Shown piece after piece: positions 19,110-27,650 of a DNA stretch of 64,000 bases. The DNA is taken from contig NZ_CP035806.1 of assembly GCF_004208635.1 (NCBI RefSeq), positions 1,240,001 through 1,304,000 of the forward strand, given 5' to 3'. This DNA comes from Leucobacter triazinivorans. GTDB taxonomy: Bacteria > Actinomycetota > Actinomycetes > Actinomycetales > Microbacteriaceae. Every line of letters begins with the position of its first letter. The stretch's first letter is position 1. A model generated the notes under the pieces. That model ran no database searches and was not told the origin of the DNA. It saw only the letters and a list, made by a program, of their open reading frames with translations. The translations under genes were made by a program, and so were the position numbers.

Positions 19110-20788
19110 TGGAGCACCGCCTCACGCGCAACGGGTGGCCGCGCATCGCGGTACGAGGTCTCGTCGAAGAGCGTCATCGCTTCCGAGAACGTCATGGCAT
19201 CGCCGTGCGCCAGCGCGTCGCCGTTCTCGAGCGCGTCGCCGGGAATGCGCGTCCCATCGCTTCCCGGCACCGACTCGCGACGTACCTCTGCACGAGGTGC
19301 AAGCCCCGGCGCCTCGAAACCCGGGTCTCTGAGCGGTGCAGCAACCGGCGCCACCGGTGCAGCGGCCGGCGCCACCGGCGGAGGGACCGGGGAGGCCCCG
19401 AACGGCAGCTCAGCGCGGTGCAGCAGGTCGACCGCCTCGCGCCCGCGGAGATCGGCAACACCCGGGAAACTCTCGGGGGTCAACCCCATGAGCAGCGGCG
19501 CCACCGAACCGTCCGAGCCGTGCGCACCGATGAGCCAGAGGGTGCCCCGCTTGCGACTGCTGCGCAGTCCGAGCACCAGGGACAGCTGCGGAAGCCTCGC
19601 GATCTCGGCGAACACCGCGTCGGGCGTGGAACGAGCTTCGGCCGACACCCCCAGGCGCTGATCGCCCAGAAACAGCGTCCAGGTGAAGGCGCCGACCGAG
19701 GACGGCCAGCGCGATGCCCGAGGCAACGCCCGCCTGCGGTGTTCACGCCACGCCGCGAGCTCGGCCGAGTGGGGCGCGCGATACGCGATGCGGATCATCG
19801 GACGGTCGGCACCCGTGCGTGCGACGTCGGGCCTGCGATGCGCGGAATGCGCGCGTGCCAGGGGACGGGTGGCCAGCGCGAGCAGCAGCACCGCTGCCGG
19901 AACAGGGAGGACCCACCAGGGGAAGCCCGGCCCCTCTTCAGTGACTGCCTCGAGCCGCGCCTCGTCGGCTTTGGTCATGGGCACCCGCGTACCGCGCACG
20001 AGCAGTCTGTGGGTGTTCACGCCGATCGGGGTGCACGTGACGAGAGTGATGTAGTCCTCGCCGGGGACCTGCCGGAGCGCATCGAGCTGCGTGGGCAGCA
20101 CGGTGAGCCGCTGATCGACCTCGTAGGCGAGGGTCTCGCCCGCGACCGAGACGTAGAATCGGTCGCCGGTGCGCAAGTGATGGAGGTCGTTGAACAGCCT
20201 CGCACCCACCATCCCCGAGTGCGCCGTCAACACGGAATGAGTGTCTTCGCCGCCCACCGGCAGGCCGGAGCCGAAGAGGTGACCGACCCCGATATCGAGC
20301 ACCTCGGGATCGGTGTGATGGAAGATCGGAAGATTGACGCGAATCTTGGGAATGCGCAGCAGCGCCATGATGCCGTTGGGGTCGCTGTTCAGCGTCGCCT
20401 CGTATGCGGGCTCACCGTTGCCGACCGATCTCGGTCTGCCCGAGTCATCGAGGGCATACGGGTCTCTCAGGGGGCCGTTGGGCAGGCTGCGGTTGTACTC
20501 ACGGGCCGCCTCGAGCTCGGCCGCGAGGTCGGCAGCTCCGGCGCTCCCGGTCTTCTCTCCGTAGCCCGACGCTTGGCCTGCCTGCACCCGATCGTCGAAC
20601 CAGATGGCTGCAGCGGGGTAGCACATCACGGCCACTCCGGCGGTGATGGCCCCGATGATCCCGATTCGCCAGAGGGGCCAGGGACCCAGCAGCGCGCGCG
20701 AGCGAGCTCGCCAGCCGCGGCGCGGCCGCGACGTCGAGCGTGCACCGGGCAGCCGCACCCGACTCTCGTCGATCGTGCGCACGGCCAT
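19106..20788 (-). CDS. Class C sortase with long C-terminal extension
   Basis: This 560-aa pilin-polymerising transpeptidase joins LPXTG pilins through isopeptide bonds. TM1 spans about 38-62, and the SrtC lid is readable as RDPYALDD (Asp109). His190 in LTAHSG, Cys252 in LVTCTP and Arg261 in NTHRLLVRG form the active site. TM2 (about 289-310) is typical of class C. Beyond it lies an unusual 250-residue tail with a globular-looking first part and a Pro/Ala-rich second part; typical SrtC proteins end soon after TM2. The ATG was chosen for its AAGGAGGG ribosome site. It precedes the signal peptidase gene with a 4-base overlap. Confidence 0.92.
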   Translation of the reverse strand: MAVRTIDESRVRLPGARSTSRPRRGWRARSRALLGPWPLWRIGIIGAITAGVAVMCYPAAAIWFDDRVQAGQASGYGEKTGSAGAADLAAELEAAREYNRSLPNGPLRDPYALDDSGRPRSVGNGEPAYEATLNSDPNGIMALLRIPKIRVNLPIFHHTDPEVLDIGVGHLFGSGLPVGGEDTHSVLTAHSGMVGARLFNDLHHLRTGDRFYVSVAGETLAYEVDQRLTVLPTQLDALRQVPGEDYITLVTCTPIGVNTHRLLVRGTRVPMTKADEARLEAVTEEGPGFPWWVLPVPAAVLLLALATRPLARAHSAHRRPDVARTGADRPMIRIAYRAPHSAELAAWREHRRRALPRASRWPSSVGAFTWTLFLGDQRLGVSAEARSTPDAVFAEIARLPQLSLVLGLRSSRKRGTLWLIGAHGSDGSVAPLLMGLTPESFPGVADLRGREAVDLLHRAELPFGASPVPPPVAPAAAPVAPVAAPLRDPGFEAPGLAPRAEVRRESVPGSDGTRIPGDALENGDALAHGDAMTFSEAMTLFDETSYRDARPPVAREAVLQ

Positions 20789-20827
20789 GCTCCCTCCTTC
20801 CCTGGTCGAGTGGGCGACTTGACGTTC

Positions 20828-20868
20828 ACAGCGTGGTCGGGCGGCCGAACGCCGCCCGACCACGCTGT
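20828..20868 (-). terminator. 18-bp hairpin between pilin and sortase genes
   Basis: CAGCGTGGTCGGGCGGC (20829-20845) and its exact reverse complement (20851-20867) flank a 5-base loop, and one more A-T pair extends the stem. It lies 21 bases past the pilin stop. It probably acts as an attenuator that gives more pilin than sortase transcript. Confidence 0.72.
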
Positions 20869-20888
20869 TCACTCATCGGCAGAATCGA

Positions 20889-22574
20889 TCACAGCAAGGC
20901 GCTGGCGACCTGCTCGGTGTTCTTGCTGCGGCGACGAGCCTGGGTCACCAGGAACGACGCAGCGCCTCCCGCGACGAGCAGCGCACCGAGGACGATGATG
21001 AGCGTCATGCCCGCGCCACCGGTGAGCGGCAGGGAGAACCCGGCGTTCTTGGGCACGTTCACCACCGTGAGATCGGGCTGCGCGGGGTCGGTCGACGCCT
21101 CGCCCGTCACGGTGAACGGCACCGGCATCGGCAGCAGGGAGTAATCCACACCGTTGACGGAGGGTGCCACGACCTCGACGAGGTAGTACTGCACGAAGCC
21201 CTCTTCGTCGCTGATCTCGTCATCGCCGTCGGTGTCGACGACCTGCGCGTTCCCGGCCCAATCGCTGTGGCGCAGGCCGTCGATGGTCAGGGTGCCGTCG
21301 GCAGCGGTCTCCCACTGGGACACGCCGGCTGCACCATCGTCGATGACCACCTTGCTGGCCGCGACCGGTCGCCCGTCTCCGTCGACCTCCGTGTACACCT
21401 CGAACTTGGCGCCGGGAAGCGCGGCCGCGGGCTGCGCGTCGTTCGTCTTGAGCACCATCACACCGCCGAACTTGGTTTCGGAAGGATTCGTGGTGACCGG
21501 GCCGCCGGGCTCGCCCGGCTGCCAATCGATATCGAAGCCGTCGGGCCAGATCTGTGCGACGTTCTCCACCGAACCCAGACCGGTAATGCGGGTCGAGAAG
21601 GTGAGCACCACATGGTGCCCGTGACGAACCATCATCTTCTGCAGACCGTCAGGGGTGAAGTCGACCATCAGGGTGTTGTCATTGCCTGCTGCCGGGGCGG
21701 TGAACGTGAAATCGTCGCCCTCGGTCAGCGTCTCGGCGGCGACGACCCCTGCGGGATCGACGATCTGGACCGAGTACGCGGGCGTCGTCACGTACTCGAG
21801 TCGCGAGTCGAGCGGATCGACGATCGTGTAGCGGGCGATGTTGAACTCCTCGTACGGGCCGCTGATCGAGCCGTCGCCGTCGAGATCGACGGGAGAACCG
21901 CCGATGGTGCCGGTGATGCCCCACGTCAGCACGTCGCCGATCTTCGCGACATCGCCATCGACGACCGTCTTCGACGCCGACGTGATGGAGTTCTTGGGGT
22001 AGACGTGCACGTCGTACAGCCATGACGTGCCGCCGGCGCCGTCGTCGACGGTGATCGGCACCGTCACGATGAACGGAGCCGCGGGCGTCACGACGACGTC
22101 CTCACCGTTCACCTGAGACGGGGTGCCCACCTCTTCGACGAGGTAGACGCCGACGGGCAGGTCGCCGAAGTACTGCAGACCGGCGGCGTCGGTGGTCGGC
22201 TGCGCGGGTGTGCGATCGGCGCCGAGCGTGTACCCGCCCGCGGTGATCGCCGAGGGGTTGCCCGCGAATGTCGACGCGAGCTGCGATGCGCTGCGCTGGC
22301 CGGCGTTGGTGGCCAGGTCGATGCCCTCGACCTGGCGCACCCGGAACTCGACGCCGGCGAGCGGATCGGCGTCGGGACCGGGCGTGAGCTCGGTGCCGTC
22401 GCCCACCGCCGAACCCGACTCGGGGGTGATGTGCTTGTGAATCGACAATGAGCCGACCGCCTGAGGGTCGATCGTCTGGTCATCGGCGAATACTGCTGGC
22501 GAACCCGTCAGAACCAGTGCCGTGGCGATCACCCCCACCGCAGCCGCGAGAGTTCTTCTCCGAAACTTGCTCAA
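20889..22574 (-). CDS. LPXTG-anchored backbone pilin (isopeptide-forming)
   Basis: This 561-aa precursor has a signal peptide cut near FA-DD (residue 30). The pilin motif WLYDVHVYPK (185-194) supplies the lysine used by sortase. E-box-like segments are GVYLVEEV and YYLVEVVAP. The sorting signal is LPLTG at 515-519, followed by a hydrophobic span and the basic tail QARRRSKN. CnaB-like domains fill the middle, so intramolecular isopeptide bonds are expected. The start is a TTG with AAGGAG 6-7 bases upstream; the long reading frame before it is a shadow of the adhesin gene. The protein is likely polymerised by the adjacent class C sortase into the pilus shaft. Confidence 0.93.
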   Translation of the reverse strand: MSKFRRRTLAAAVGVIATALVLTGSPAVFADDQTIDPQAVGSLSIHKHITPESGSAVGDGTELTPGPDADPLAGVEFRVRQVEGIDLATNAGQRSASQLASTFAGNPSAITAGGYTLGADRTPAQPTTDAAGLQYFGDLPVGVYLVEEVGTPSQVNGEDVVVTPAAPFIVTVPITVDDGAGGTSWLYDVHVYPKNSITSASKTVVDGDVAKIGDVLTWGITGTIGGSPVDLDGDGSISGPYEEFNIARYTIVDPLDSRLEYVTTPAYSVQIVDPAGVVAAETLTEGDDFTFTAPAAGNDNTLMVDFTPDGLQKMMVRHGHHVVLTFSTRITGLGSVENVAQIWPDGFDIDWQPGEPGGPVTTNPSETKFGGVMVLKTNDAQPAAALPGAKFEVYTEVDGDGRPVAASKVVIDDGAAGVSQWETAADGTLTIDGLRHSDWAGNAQVVDTDGDDEISDEEGFVQYYLVEVVAPSVNGVDYSLLPMPVPFTVTGEASTDPAQPDLTVVNVPKNAGFSLPLTGGAGMTLIIVLGALLVAGGAASFLVTQARRRSKNTEQVASALL

Positions 22575-22586
22575 CTTGTACTCCTT
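22572..22586 (-). promoter_or_regulatory. Ribosome site and TTG start of the backbone pilin
   Basis: AAAAGGAG lies 6-7 bases before a TTG, with no in-frame ATG or GTG able to keep the signal peptide. TTG starts lower translation compared with ATG, which is odd for a shaft subunit. Confidence 0.75.
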
Positions 22587-22617
22587 TTCATTCGGTGGAC
22601 ACCAGGGCGGTATCCAA

Positions 22618-22625
22618 GGGGGGGG
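22618..22625. repeat. Homopolymer of eight G upstream of the pilin gene
   Basis: A run of eight G lies between the adhesin stop and the pilin ribosome site. Such tracts are prone to slipped-strand changes. Confidence 0.8.
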
Positions 22626-22639
22626 TGGTACGAGAGGAA

Positions 22640-25600
22640 TCAGATACCGCCGCGCAGCGACCTGCGTCGTGCCGCGAGCGTGCGCACGAGCAGCATTCCG
22701 CCAGCTGCGAGCAGCAGCGCGGCCGACCAGCCGACCAGGCCGGAACCGGCACCGCCCGCGACGGGGAAGACCATGTTCGGCACATCGCGCACGGTGGCCC
22801 TCGGTATCGTGCCGAAGTCCTGCGTCGATGCATCGCTGATCTCGACCGTTTCGGCGGCGATATCGGAGGCGTCGAACGTGAGCACGCCGGTCACAGAGAC
22901 CGAGAACCGCAGCGGAGCCGCCAGCAAGCTGAACCCGGCCGGGGCGACGTGCTCGACGAGCGCGTAGTCGCCCGGCACCAGGCGCGAGACGATGAACCGC
23001 GTGGCGGTGCCCGGAGCCCCTGCGCCGGGGGAGACACCGTCGACCGGCGCAAGGCTCAGCCAGATCGGCTGGGACTCGTCGAGCACGCCACCCCGAACCG
23101 GGTACACGCGCCAGTCGGAGCCTGCCATGGCCACCCAGCAGCTGGACGCGGGCGGCACGCAGTTGCCGGACTCGCCCACCTTGTCGATCTGGAAGGCGGC
23201 GAGCGGCGCCCGTGCGACGCCCACATCGGATTGATCGGTGTCGGCGTCGACCGTGTCGTTGCGCTGAATGTCGGCAACGGGTCGTGCCGAGTCGTAGGGC
23301 GAGGACGGATTGCTCACGGTCACCGCGTTCAAGAAGTCGAGATCGGGCTCGGCGTCTCGGGCGAGCGGAGTCTTCACCTGGATACTGCGGGTCTGGCCCG
23401 CGGGCACCGTGCCGAGTGCCCACGCCCCGCCCACGACCGCGGTACCCGCAGGAGGCGCGCCCCACGTCACCTCGCCGGCGACGAGACCGGCGTCGGGCAC
23501 GTCGCCCACGACGACCTGGTAGGCGGGCTTCGGAGAGGAGTTCTTCACCTGGATCTGCCAGGTGAGTTCGTCGCCCGCGCGCCAGCCCGTCGCCGAGACG
23601 AACTGGGCGTGCACCTGCAGCGCCGAGCCGTCGCGGACCACGGTGACCAGGTCGCCGGACAGCATCGCCAATCCGGTGCCGCTCGCTCGCGCCGCCGAGA
23701 AGTTGTAGTAGGTGTCGCCCACCTGCTCGCCCTGAAGCGACCAGGTCAGCGTGACCGTCTTGCTCTTCTTCGCCGCGAGCGCGCCCCCGACGATTCGGAG
23801 CGCGGTCGTGCCCTCCGGAACCTGCGTCGGCGAGCACGACTGCCAGAGCCCGTCACCGGGGTCGGCGTTGGCCGGGTCGAGCGGGTCGACCGAGATCGTC
23901 TGCGGTGCTGCGGAGGAGCAGTACAGCGTCTCGCCGGGGTTCAAGGTGACACTGTGCACCGCGAAGGTGCCGCTGAAGCTGCTGCCGCGCGGGTCGCCGT
24001 TGTAGGGCAGCAGGTCGATGATGTCGGTGCTCGACTGCGGCAGCACGTCGTTGTTGGTGAGCGTGATCTTCCAGGTGTTCGAGCCGAGGCCGGCCGGCAC
24101 CTCGGCGGCACCGGCCTGCTTGAGGAGCACCGTCTTGGTGTTCTGCTTCACCCGCAGGGTCGCTGACGACTCGGCCAATACCGGAGAGCCGAGCCAATTT
24201 TCCCTGAAGCTCGAACTCGTCGTCAGTACACCCTCAGTCGCGGTGACGACGGCCTGATAGCTCATCACCGTTTCGGTGTTCTGGTACATACCCGCTTGCC
24301 ACCAGAAGCTGGACGGGTGCGACGGGTTAGGCGGTGTGGAGATCGGCTTTCCCTCGACCGCGACTCTGAACGAACCGGGCACCCAGGACAGCCCCTCCGG
24401 GAGGATCTCATCAACGCTCATCGGGTTGATGTACGCGGTGCCTCCTGCGAAGTTGCGCGCATACGGCCGCGTGATCACCGTGACGACGTCGCCGGGCGCC
24501 GCGGCACTCGGGGAGATCTCCTTCGTGACCTCTGCGATGTAGGGCTTTTGCCGGAAGAAGTCGACGACCTTGGGATACACGCCCGAATAGGCTGTGCCAT
24601 TATCGGTCACCTTCCCCCTCCAGTCGCCGTAGGCCCACTCCCCCGCCACTCCGTTGGAAATGCTGCTCGTGGCATACGCCAGGCTTTGCCCACTCAAGCC
24701 CGGCATCAGGCCGAGGCCCGCCTCGACCTGCGATCGGATGACGGGCATTGTGGCGTTCGAGAAGTCGTACGACACGACCACCGACTGCCAGCTCGCGGCG
24801 TCGCCAGAGATGCGGAATGTGCCGCCGCTGGGGTCGACCTCATTGGGGGTGAGGGTCTGCTGCGTCCAGACCGACGCATCCGTCGTCGGCCGCGCGCAGG
24901 GCTGAGTTGCCGGATTATGCGGTGCCGAAGTACCGGGGCCCGGGGTGACCTCGGGAAAAGAAGTCTTGGGATAAGACGGCAGAGGAGAGGTGTAGACCTC
25001 GACCTCCACCCCCTGCCCCAGGTACTCGGGCGGCACCTGCAGATAGCCGTCGTAGTTCACAGAGAGTCTGATCGCCGAGCGGAAGCGCTGTACGCCCTGC
25101 GACGGGGTGTCGCGAATCTCGGCCGGTGCGAGATTCTGGAAGTATGTCGACACCATTCGGTGCCGAATGTGCTGACCCGCCGTTGCCTTCTTGTCGATCG
25201 ACCAGCGCAGACCCATATCGATCCAGCTGCCGTCGACCAGGTTCAACCCGTCGATCTCTTGGTAGTGCGTGCCCAGAGGATCCAGGCGGATACGCTGCTG
25301 ATCGCTCGCCGGGTCTGCATCGTCGACCGGCTCGCCCCCGCTGGTGAGATTGCCGGCGGTCAGCAGCAGCTCGCCCGCACCGCTCAGCTGCTCTGGCGCG
25401 TGCACGGTCAGAAAACCCAGCGCGATCAGGGTGTACGCCTCATTCGGCAGCGCCGCACCGTTGCCCGCCTTCGTCGGCCGCACGAGGGGCGGGATGTGGT
25501 ACTCGGACACCGTCACGCGGAATGCGCCCGAGCCGAGCGGCGCCACCGTGCAGGCTTGCGAAGCCAGACGGGCGTCGAACGCCGGTAGCGCACTGAGCTC

Positions 25601-27457
25601 GCTCTGATCGGAAAACGCAGCATCCGCTCGACAGTCGGACCCCAGCTGGATCAGGCTTGCCGCGTCGTCGATGTCGTCGCTGTCGACCTGCACATCGAAG
25701 GTGATCGGCCCGTCGGGCAGCACCGTGTGCGCCCCGACGCGCAGCCCGAAGGGAAACCCCACCGCCCGCTCGGGCAAGGTCTTGGTCTGCGGAAGCACCG
25801 TCGACGGCACGAACGGGTCGAAGACCAGATCATAGGTGGTGCTCGGAGCCGTGGCCTGCGCCTCGACCGCGCCCTGCTCGCCCTCGCTGCCGGCGACGAC
25901 CGTGACCGTGCCGCTGGTCGCGGTCAGCGCGACCTCGACCGCGTAGTCGACGCGCAGCGCCGCGCCCCAGTCGACCCGACCGAGCGAGCAGACGACCGAC
26001 GTGCCGCCATCGACGATCTCGGAAGCCGGCTCGACATCGGTGAGGCATACACCCGGCAAGTGCCTGAACACACCGTTCGCGGCCTCGAGCGTCAGCTGCA
26101 GGTTCTCGTGCTCGCCGTGGGCGCCGGTCGGGCTGTTCACCGACAGATACACCGCGCCCTGAAGCTGCGAGCCGTTCGGCAGCGGCCCGGCATCGGTCGG
26201 CGTCACGAGCCGGTGCTCCAAGACCAGCTGCGGCGGATCAGCGGCACGCGGAGCACCCAGGTCTCGACCCGATGCCTCGCCTTCGGGCGGTGCCGTCTGC
26301 GCGGGCTCCTCGGAATCGGGGCTGTCGACCCTGGGCGTTTCCGCCGCGCCCGCGGCCAGCGTGGCCGCGGCCTCGTTCGACGGCACGCGGCCGGGAGATC
26401 CCGCCGCGTCGGTGAAGCGCTGCACCAGGTCTGCGCCGTCGGGGCCGGTGCCCGAGAAGATCGCTGATGCCGTGGCGACCACCGTGCGCGACACGCCGTC
26501 GAACGCGACCGGCGTGGTGAAGGTGGCGACCGCCGACTGCCCGACCGCGATCGTTCCGAACGCCGGGAGCTCGACGCCCTCGAGCGGTGCCGCATCGGCG
26601 GTGGCGGTGACCAGTCGAACGTCGGCGAGCTCGACATTGCCGGCGTTGACCGCGGTCGCGCGCCACGTCATCCGTTCTGCGGCCGCGCCGTCATGCGGCG
26701 CCGCGACCTCGAGGGCCGGCCGCCAGTCGCCGTCGTCGTCGACGTCGCATGCGCTCACCGAGACGCAGGCCTCCAGCGCGAGGCTGAGACGCGGGTCGGT
26801 CACGAACACCTGCACCGCGCCGTCGGCGCCGTCGATCTGCAGGCGCGACGGCCCGCCGTCGGTGTTGACCTCGGCCGCCCGCGCCTCGCGGATGCGCCAG
26901 CGCGTGTTGCCCACTCCGGCCTCGGTCACCCGCTGCGACAGCGTGGTCAGCGCGCCCTCGAGGTTCGGAGCCGGCGACCCCACCACGTCGGGGGCGCTCT
27001 GCTCATCGCCCGCCGCGACCTCTGCTCCTACCGCGGCGGCATCCGCGCCATCGGCACCGGGCCACGCCGCGGCGCTCCCGGTGAGCGCATCGCCCTCGAG
27101 CACGTTGATGCGGGCATCGGGAAGCTCCTGCCCGGTGATCGCCGCGCCGGGCCGCGACGCATCACCCGCATAGTCGACGCCCCACGCGTACTCCACCGGC
27201 CCGGAGGTGCCGGGCAGCCCGCCCTGGGAGGCCAGCGCCCCCGTCACCGCGATATCGGCGCGATCCCACGTCTCGGGCGGCGCCGCCCCATCGGCGGCTC
27301 GCGACGACACCGACGTAGCGAGCACCGGCAGCATGCCGATCACAAGCGCCCCGGCCGCCCCGGCCGAAACCGCGCTGAGCAGCACGGTCGTGGCGCGCCC
27401 CCACCCCGAACGCCGGGCACGCGTCGTGCCGGGCGCAGAACTCTTCCTCATATTCAC
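22640..27457 (-). CDS. Large LPXTG-like surface adhesin / pilus tip protein
   Basis: This 1,605-aa secreted protein has a positively charged N-terminus, a signal-peptide core near residues 24-48, and a long extracellular region of beta-rich and DUF11-like repeats (for example LTWQIQVKNSSPKPAYQVVV). A CnaB-type domain lies near the end (LVPGDYALVEHVAPAGF). The C-terminal anchor is FPVAGG plus a hydrophobic span and RRRSLRGG. FPVAG departs from LPXTG at the first and fourth positions. The position upstream of pilin and sortase, the size and the single anchor fit a tip adhesin. The GTG at 27457 and the ATG at 27451 are both possible starts; neither has a clear ribosome site, so leaderless initiation is possible. 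Confidence 0.85.
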   Translation of the reverse strand: MNMRKSSAPGTTRARRSGWGRATTVLLSAVSAGAAGALVIGMLPVLATSVSSRAADGAAPPETWDRADIAVTGALASQGGLPGTSGPVEYAWGVDYAGDASRPGAAITGQELPDARINVLEGDALTGSAAAWPGADGADAAAVGAEVAAGDEQSAPDVVGSPAPNLEGALTTLSQRVTEAGVGNTRWRIREARAAEVNTDGGPSRLQIDGADGAVQVFVTDPRLSLALEACVSVSACDVDDDGDWRPALEVAAPHDGAAAERMTWRATAVNAGNVELADVRLVTATADAAPLEGVELPAFGTIAVGQSAVATFTTPVAFDGVSRTVVATASAIFSGTGPDGADLVQRFTDAAGSPGRVPSNEAAATLAAGAAETPRVDSPDSEEPAQTAPPEGEASGRDLGAPRAADPPQLVLEHRLVTPTDAGPLPNGSQLQGAVYLSVNSPTGAHGEHENLQLTLEAANGVFRHLPGVCLTDVEPASEIVDGGTSVVCSLGRVDWGAALRVDYAVEVALTATSGTVTVVAGSEGEQGAVEAQATAPSTTYDLVFDPFVPSTVLPQTKTLPERAVGFPFGLRVGAHTVLPDGPITFDVQVDSDDIDDAASLIQLGSDCRADAAFSDQSELSALPAFDARLASQACTVAPLGSGAFRVTVSEYHIPPLVRPTKAGNGAALPNEAYTLIALGFLTVHAPEQLSGAGELLLTAGNLTSGGEPVDDADPASDQQRIRLDPLGTHYQEIDGLNLVDGSWIDMGLRWSIDKKATAGQHIRHRMVSTYFQNLAPAEIRDTPSQGVQRFRSAIRLSVNYDGYLQVPPEYLGQGVEVEVYTSPLPSYPKTSFPEVTPGPGTSAPHNPATQPCARPTTDASVWTQQTLTPNEVDPSGGTFRISGDAASWQSVVVSYDFSNATMPVIRSQVEAGLGLMPGLSGQSLAYATSSISNGVAGEWAYGDWRGKVTDNGTAYSGVYPKVVDFFRQKPYIAEVTKEISPSAAAPGDVVTVITRPYARNFAGGTAYINPMSVDEILPEGLSWVPGSFRVAVEGKPISTPPNPSHPSSFWWQAGMYQNTETVMSYQAVVTATEGVLTTSSSFRENWLGSPVLAESSATLRVKQNTKTVLLKQAGAAEVPAGLGSNTWKITLTNNDVLPQSSTDIIDLLPYNGDPRGSSFSGTFAVHSVTLNPGETLYCSSAAPQTISVDPLDPANADPGDGLWQSCSPTQVPEGTTALRIVGGALAAKKSKTVTLTWSLQGEQVGDTYYNFSAARASGTGLAMLSGDLVTVVRDGSALQVHAQFVSATGWRAGDELTWQIQVKNSSPKPAYQVVVGDVPDAGLVAGEVTWGAPPAGTAVVGGAWALGTVPAGQTRSIQVKTPLARDAEPDLDFLNAVTVSNPSSPYDSARPVADIQRNDTVDADTDQSDVGVARAPLAAFQIDKVGESGNCVPPASSCWVAMAGSDWRVYPVRGGVLDESQPIWLSLAPVDGVSPGAGAPGTATRFIVSRLVPGDYALVEHVAPAGFSLLAAPLRFSVSVTGVLTFDASDIAAETVEISDASTQDFGTIPRATVRDVPNMVFPVAGGAGSGLVGWSAALLLAAGGMLLVRTLAARRRSLRGGI

Positions 27458-27522
27458 AGGAAGGTATCCCCGTGGCGCGTGCGATGATCGCGTTCGCCCG
27501 CGACTATGTATCGTGCACGGCC

Positions 27523-27557
27523 CGAATCAGTAGTGCGACGCCGGTCGAATCAGTAGT
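27523..27557. promoter_or_regulatory. Direct repeat upstream of the pilus operon
   Basis: CGAATCAGTAGT occurs twice (27523-27534 and 27546-27557), 23 bases apart, about two helical turns. It lies 66-100 bases upstream of the adhesin start, in the 193-base gap with the lacI gene. It is a candidate activator or repressor site. Confidence 0.4.
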
Positions 27558-27650
27558 CGGCCGTCGAGCCAGAGTACGAGCGTCTCTCACCGCGCTCGCC
27601 GTGGTCGCGCACCGGGATCGGAGGGGCGCCCGGTCTCGAGCGGTCCCGTT

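Noticed and set aside
20889..23837. A 982-aa version of the backbone pilin
   Set aside because: The first 420 residues are an Arg-rich shadow of the adhesin gene. The signal peptide and ribosome site begin at the TTG at 22574.
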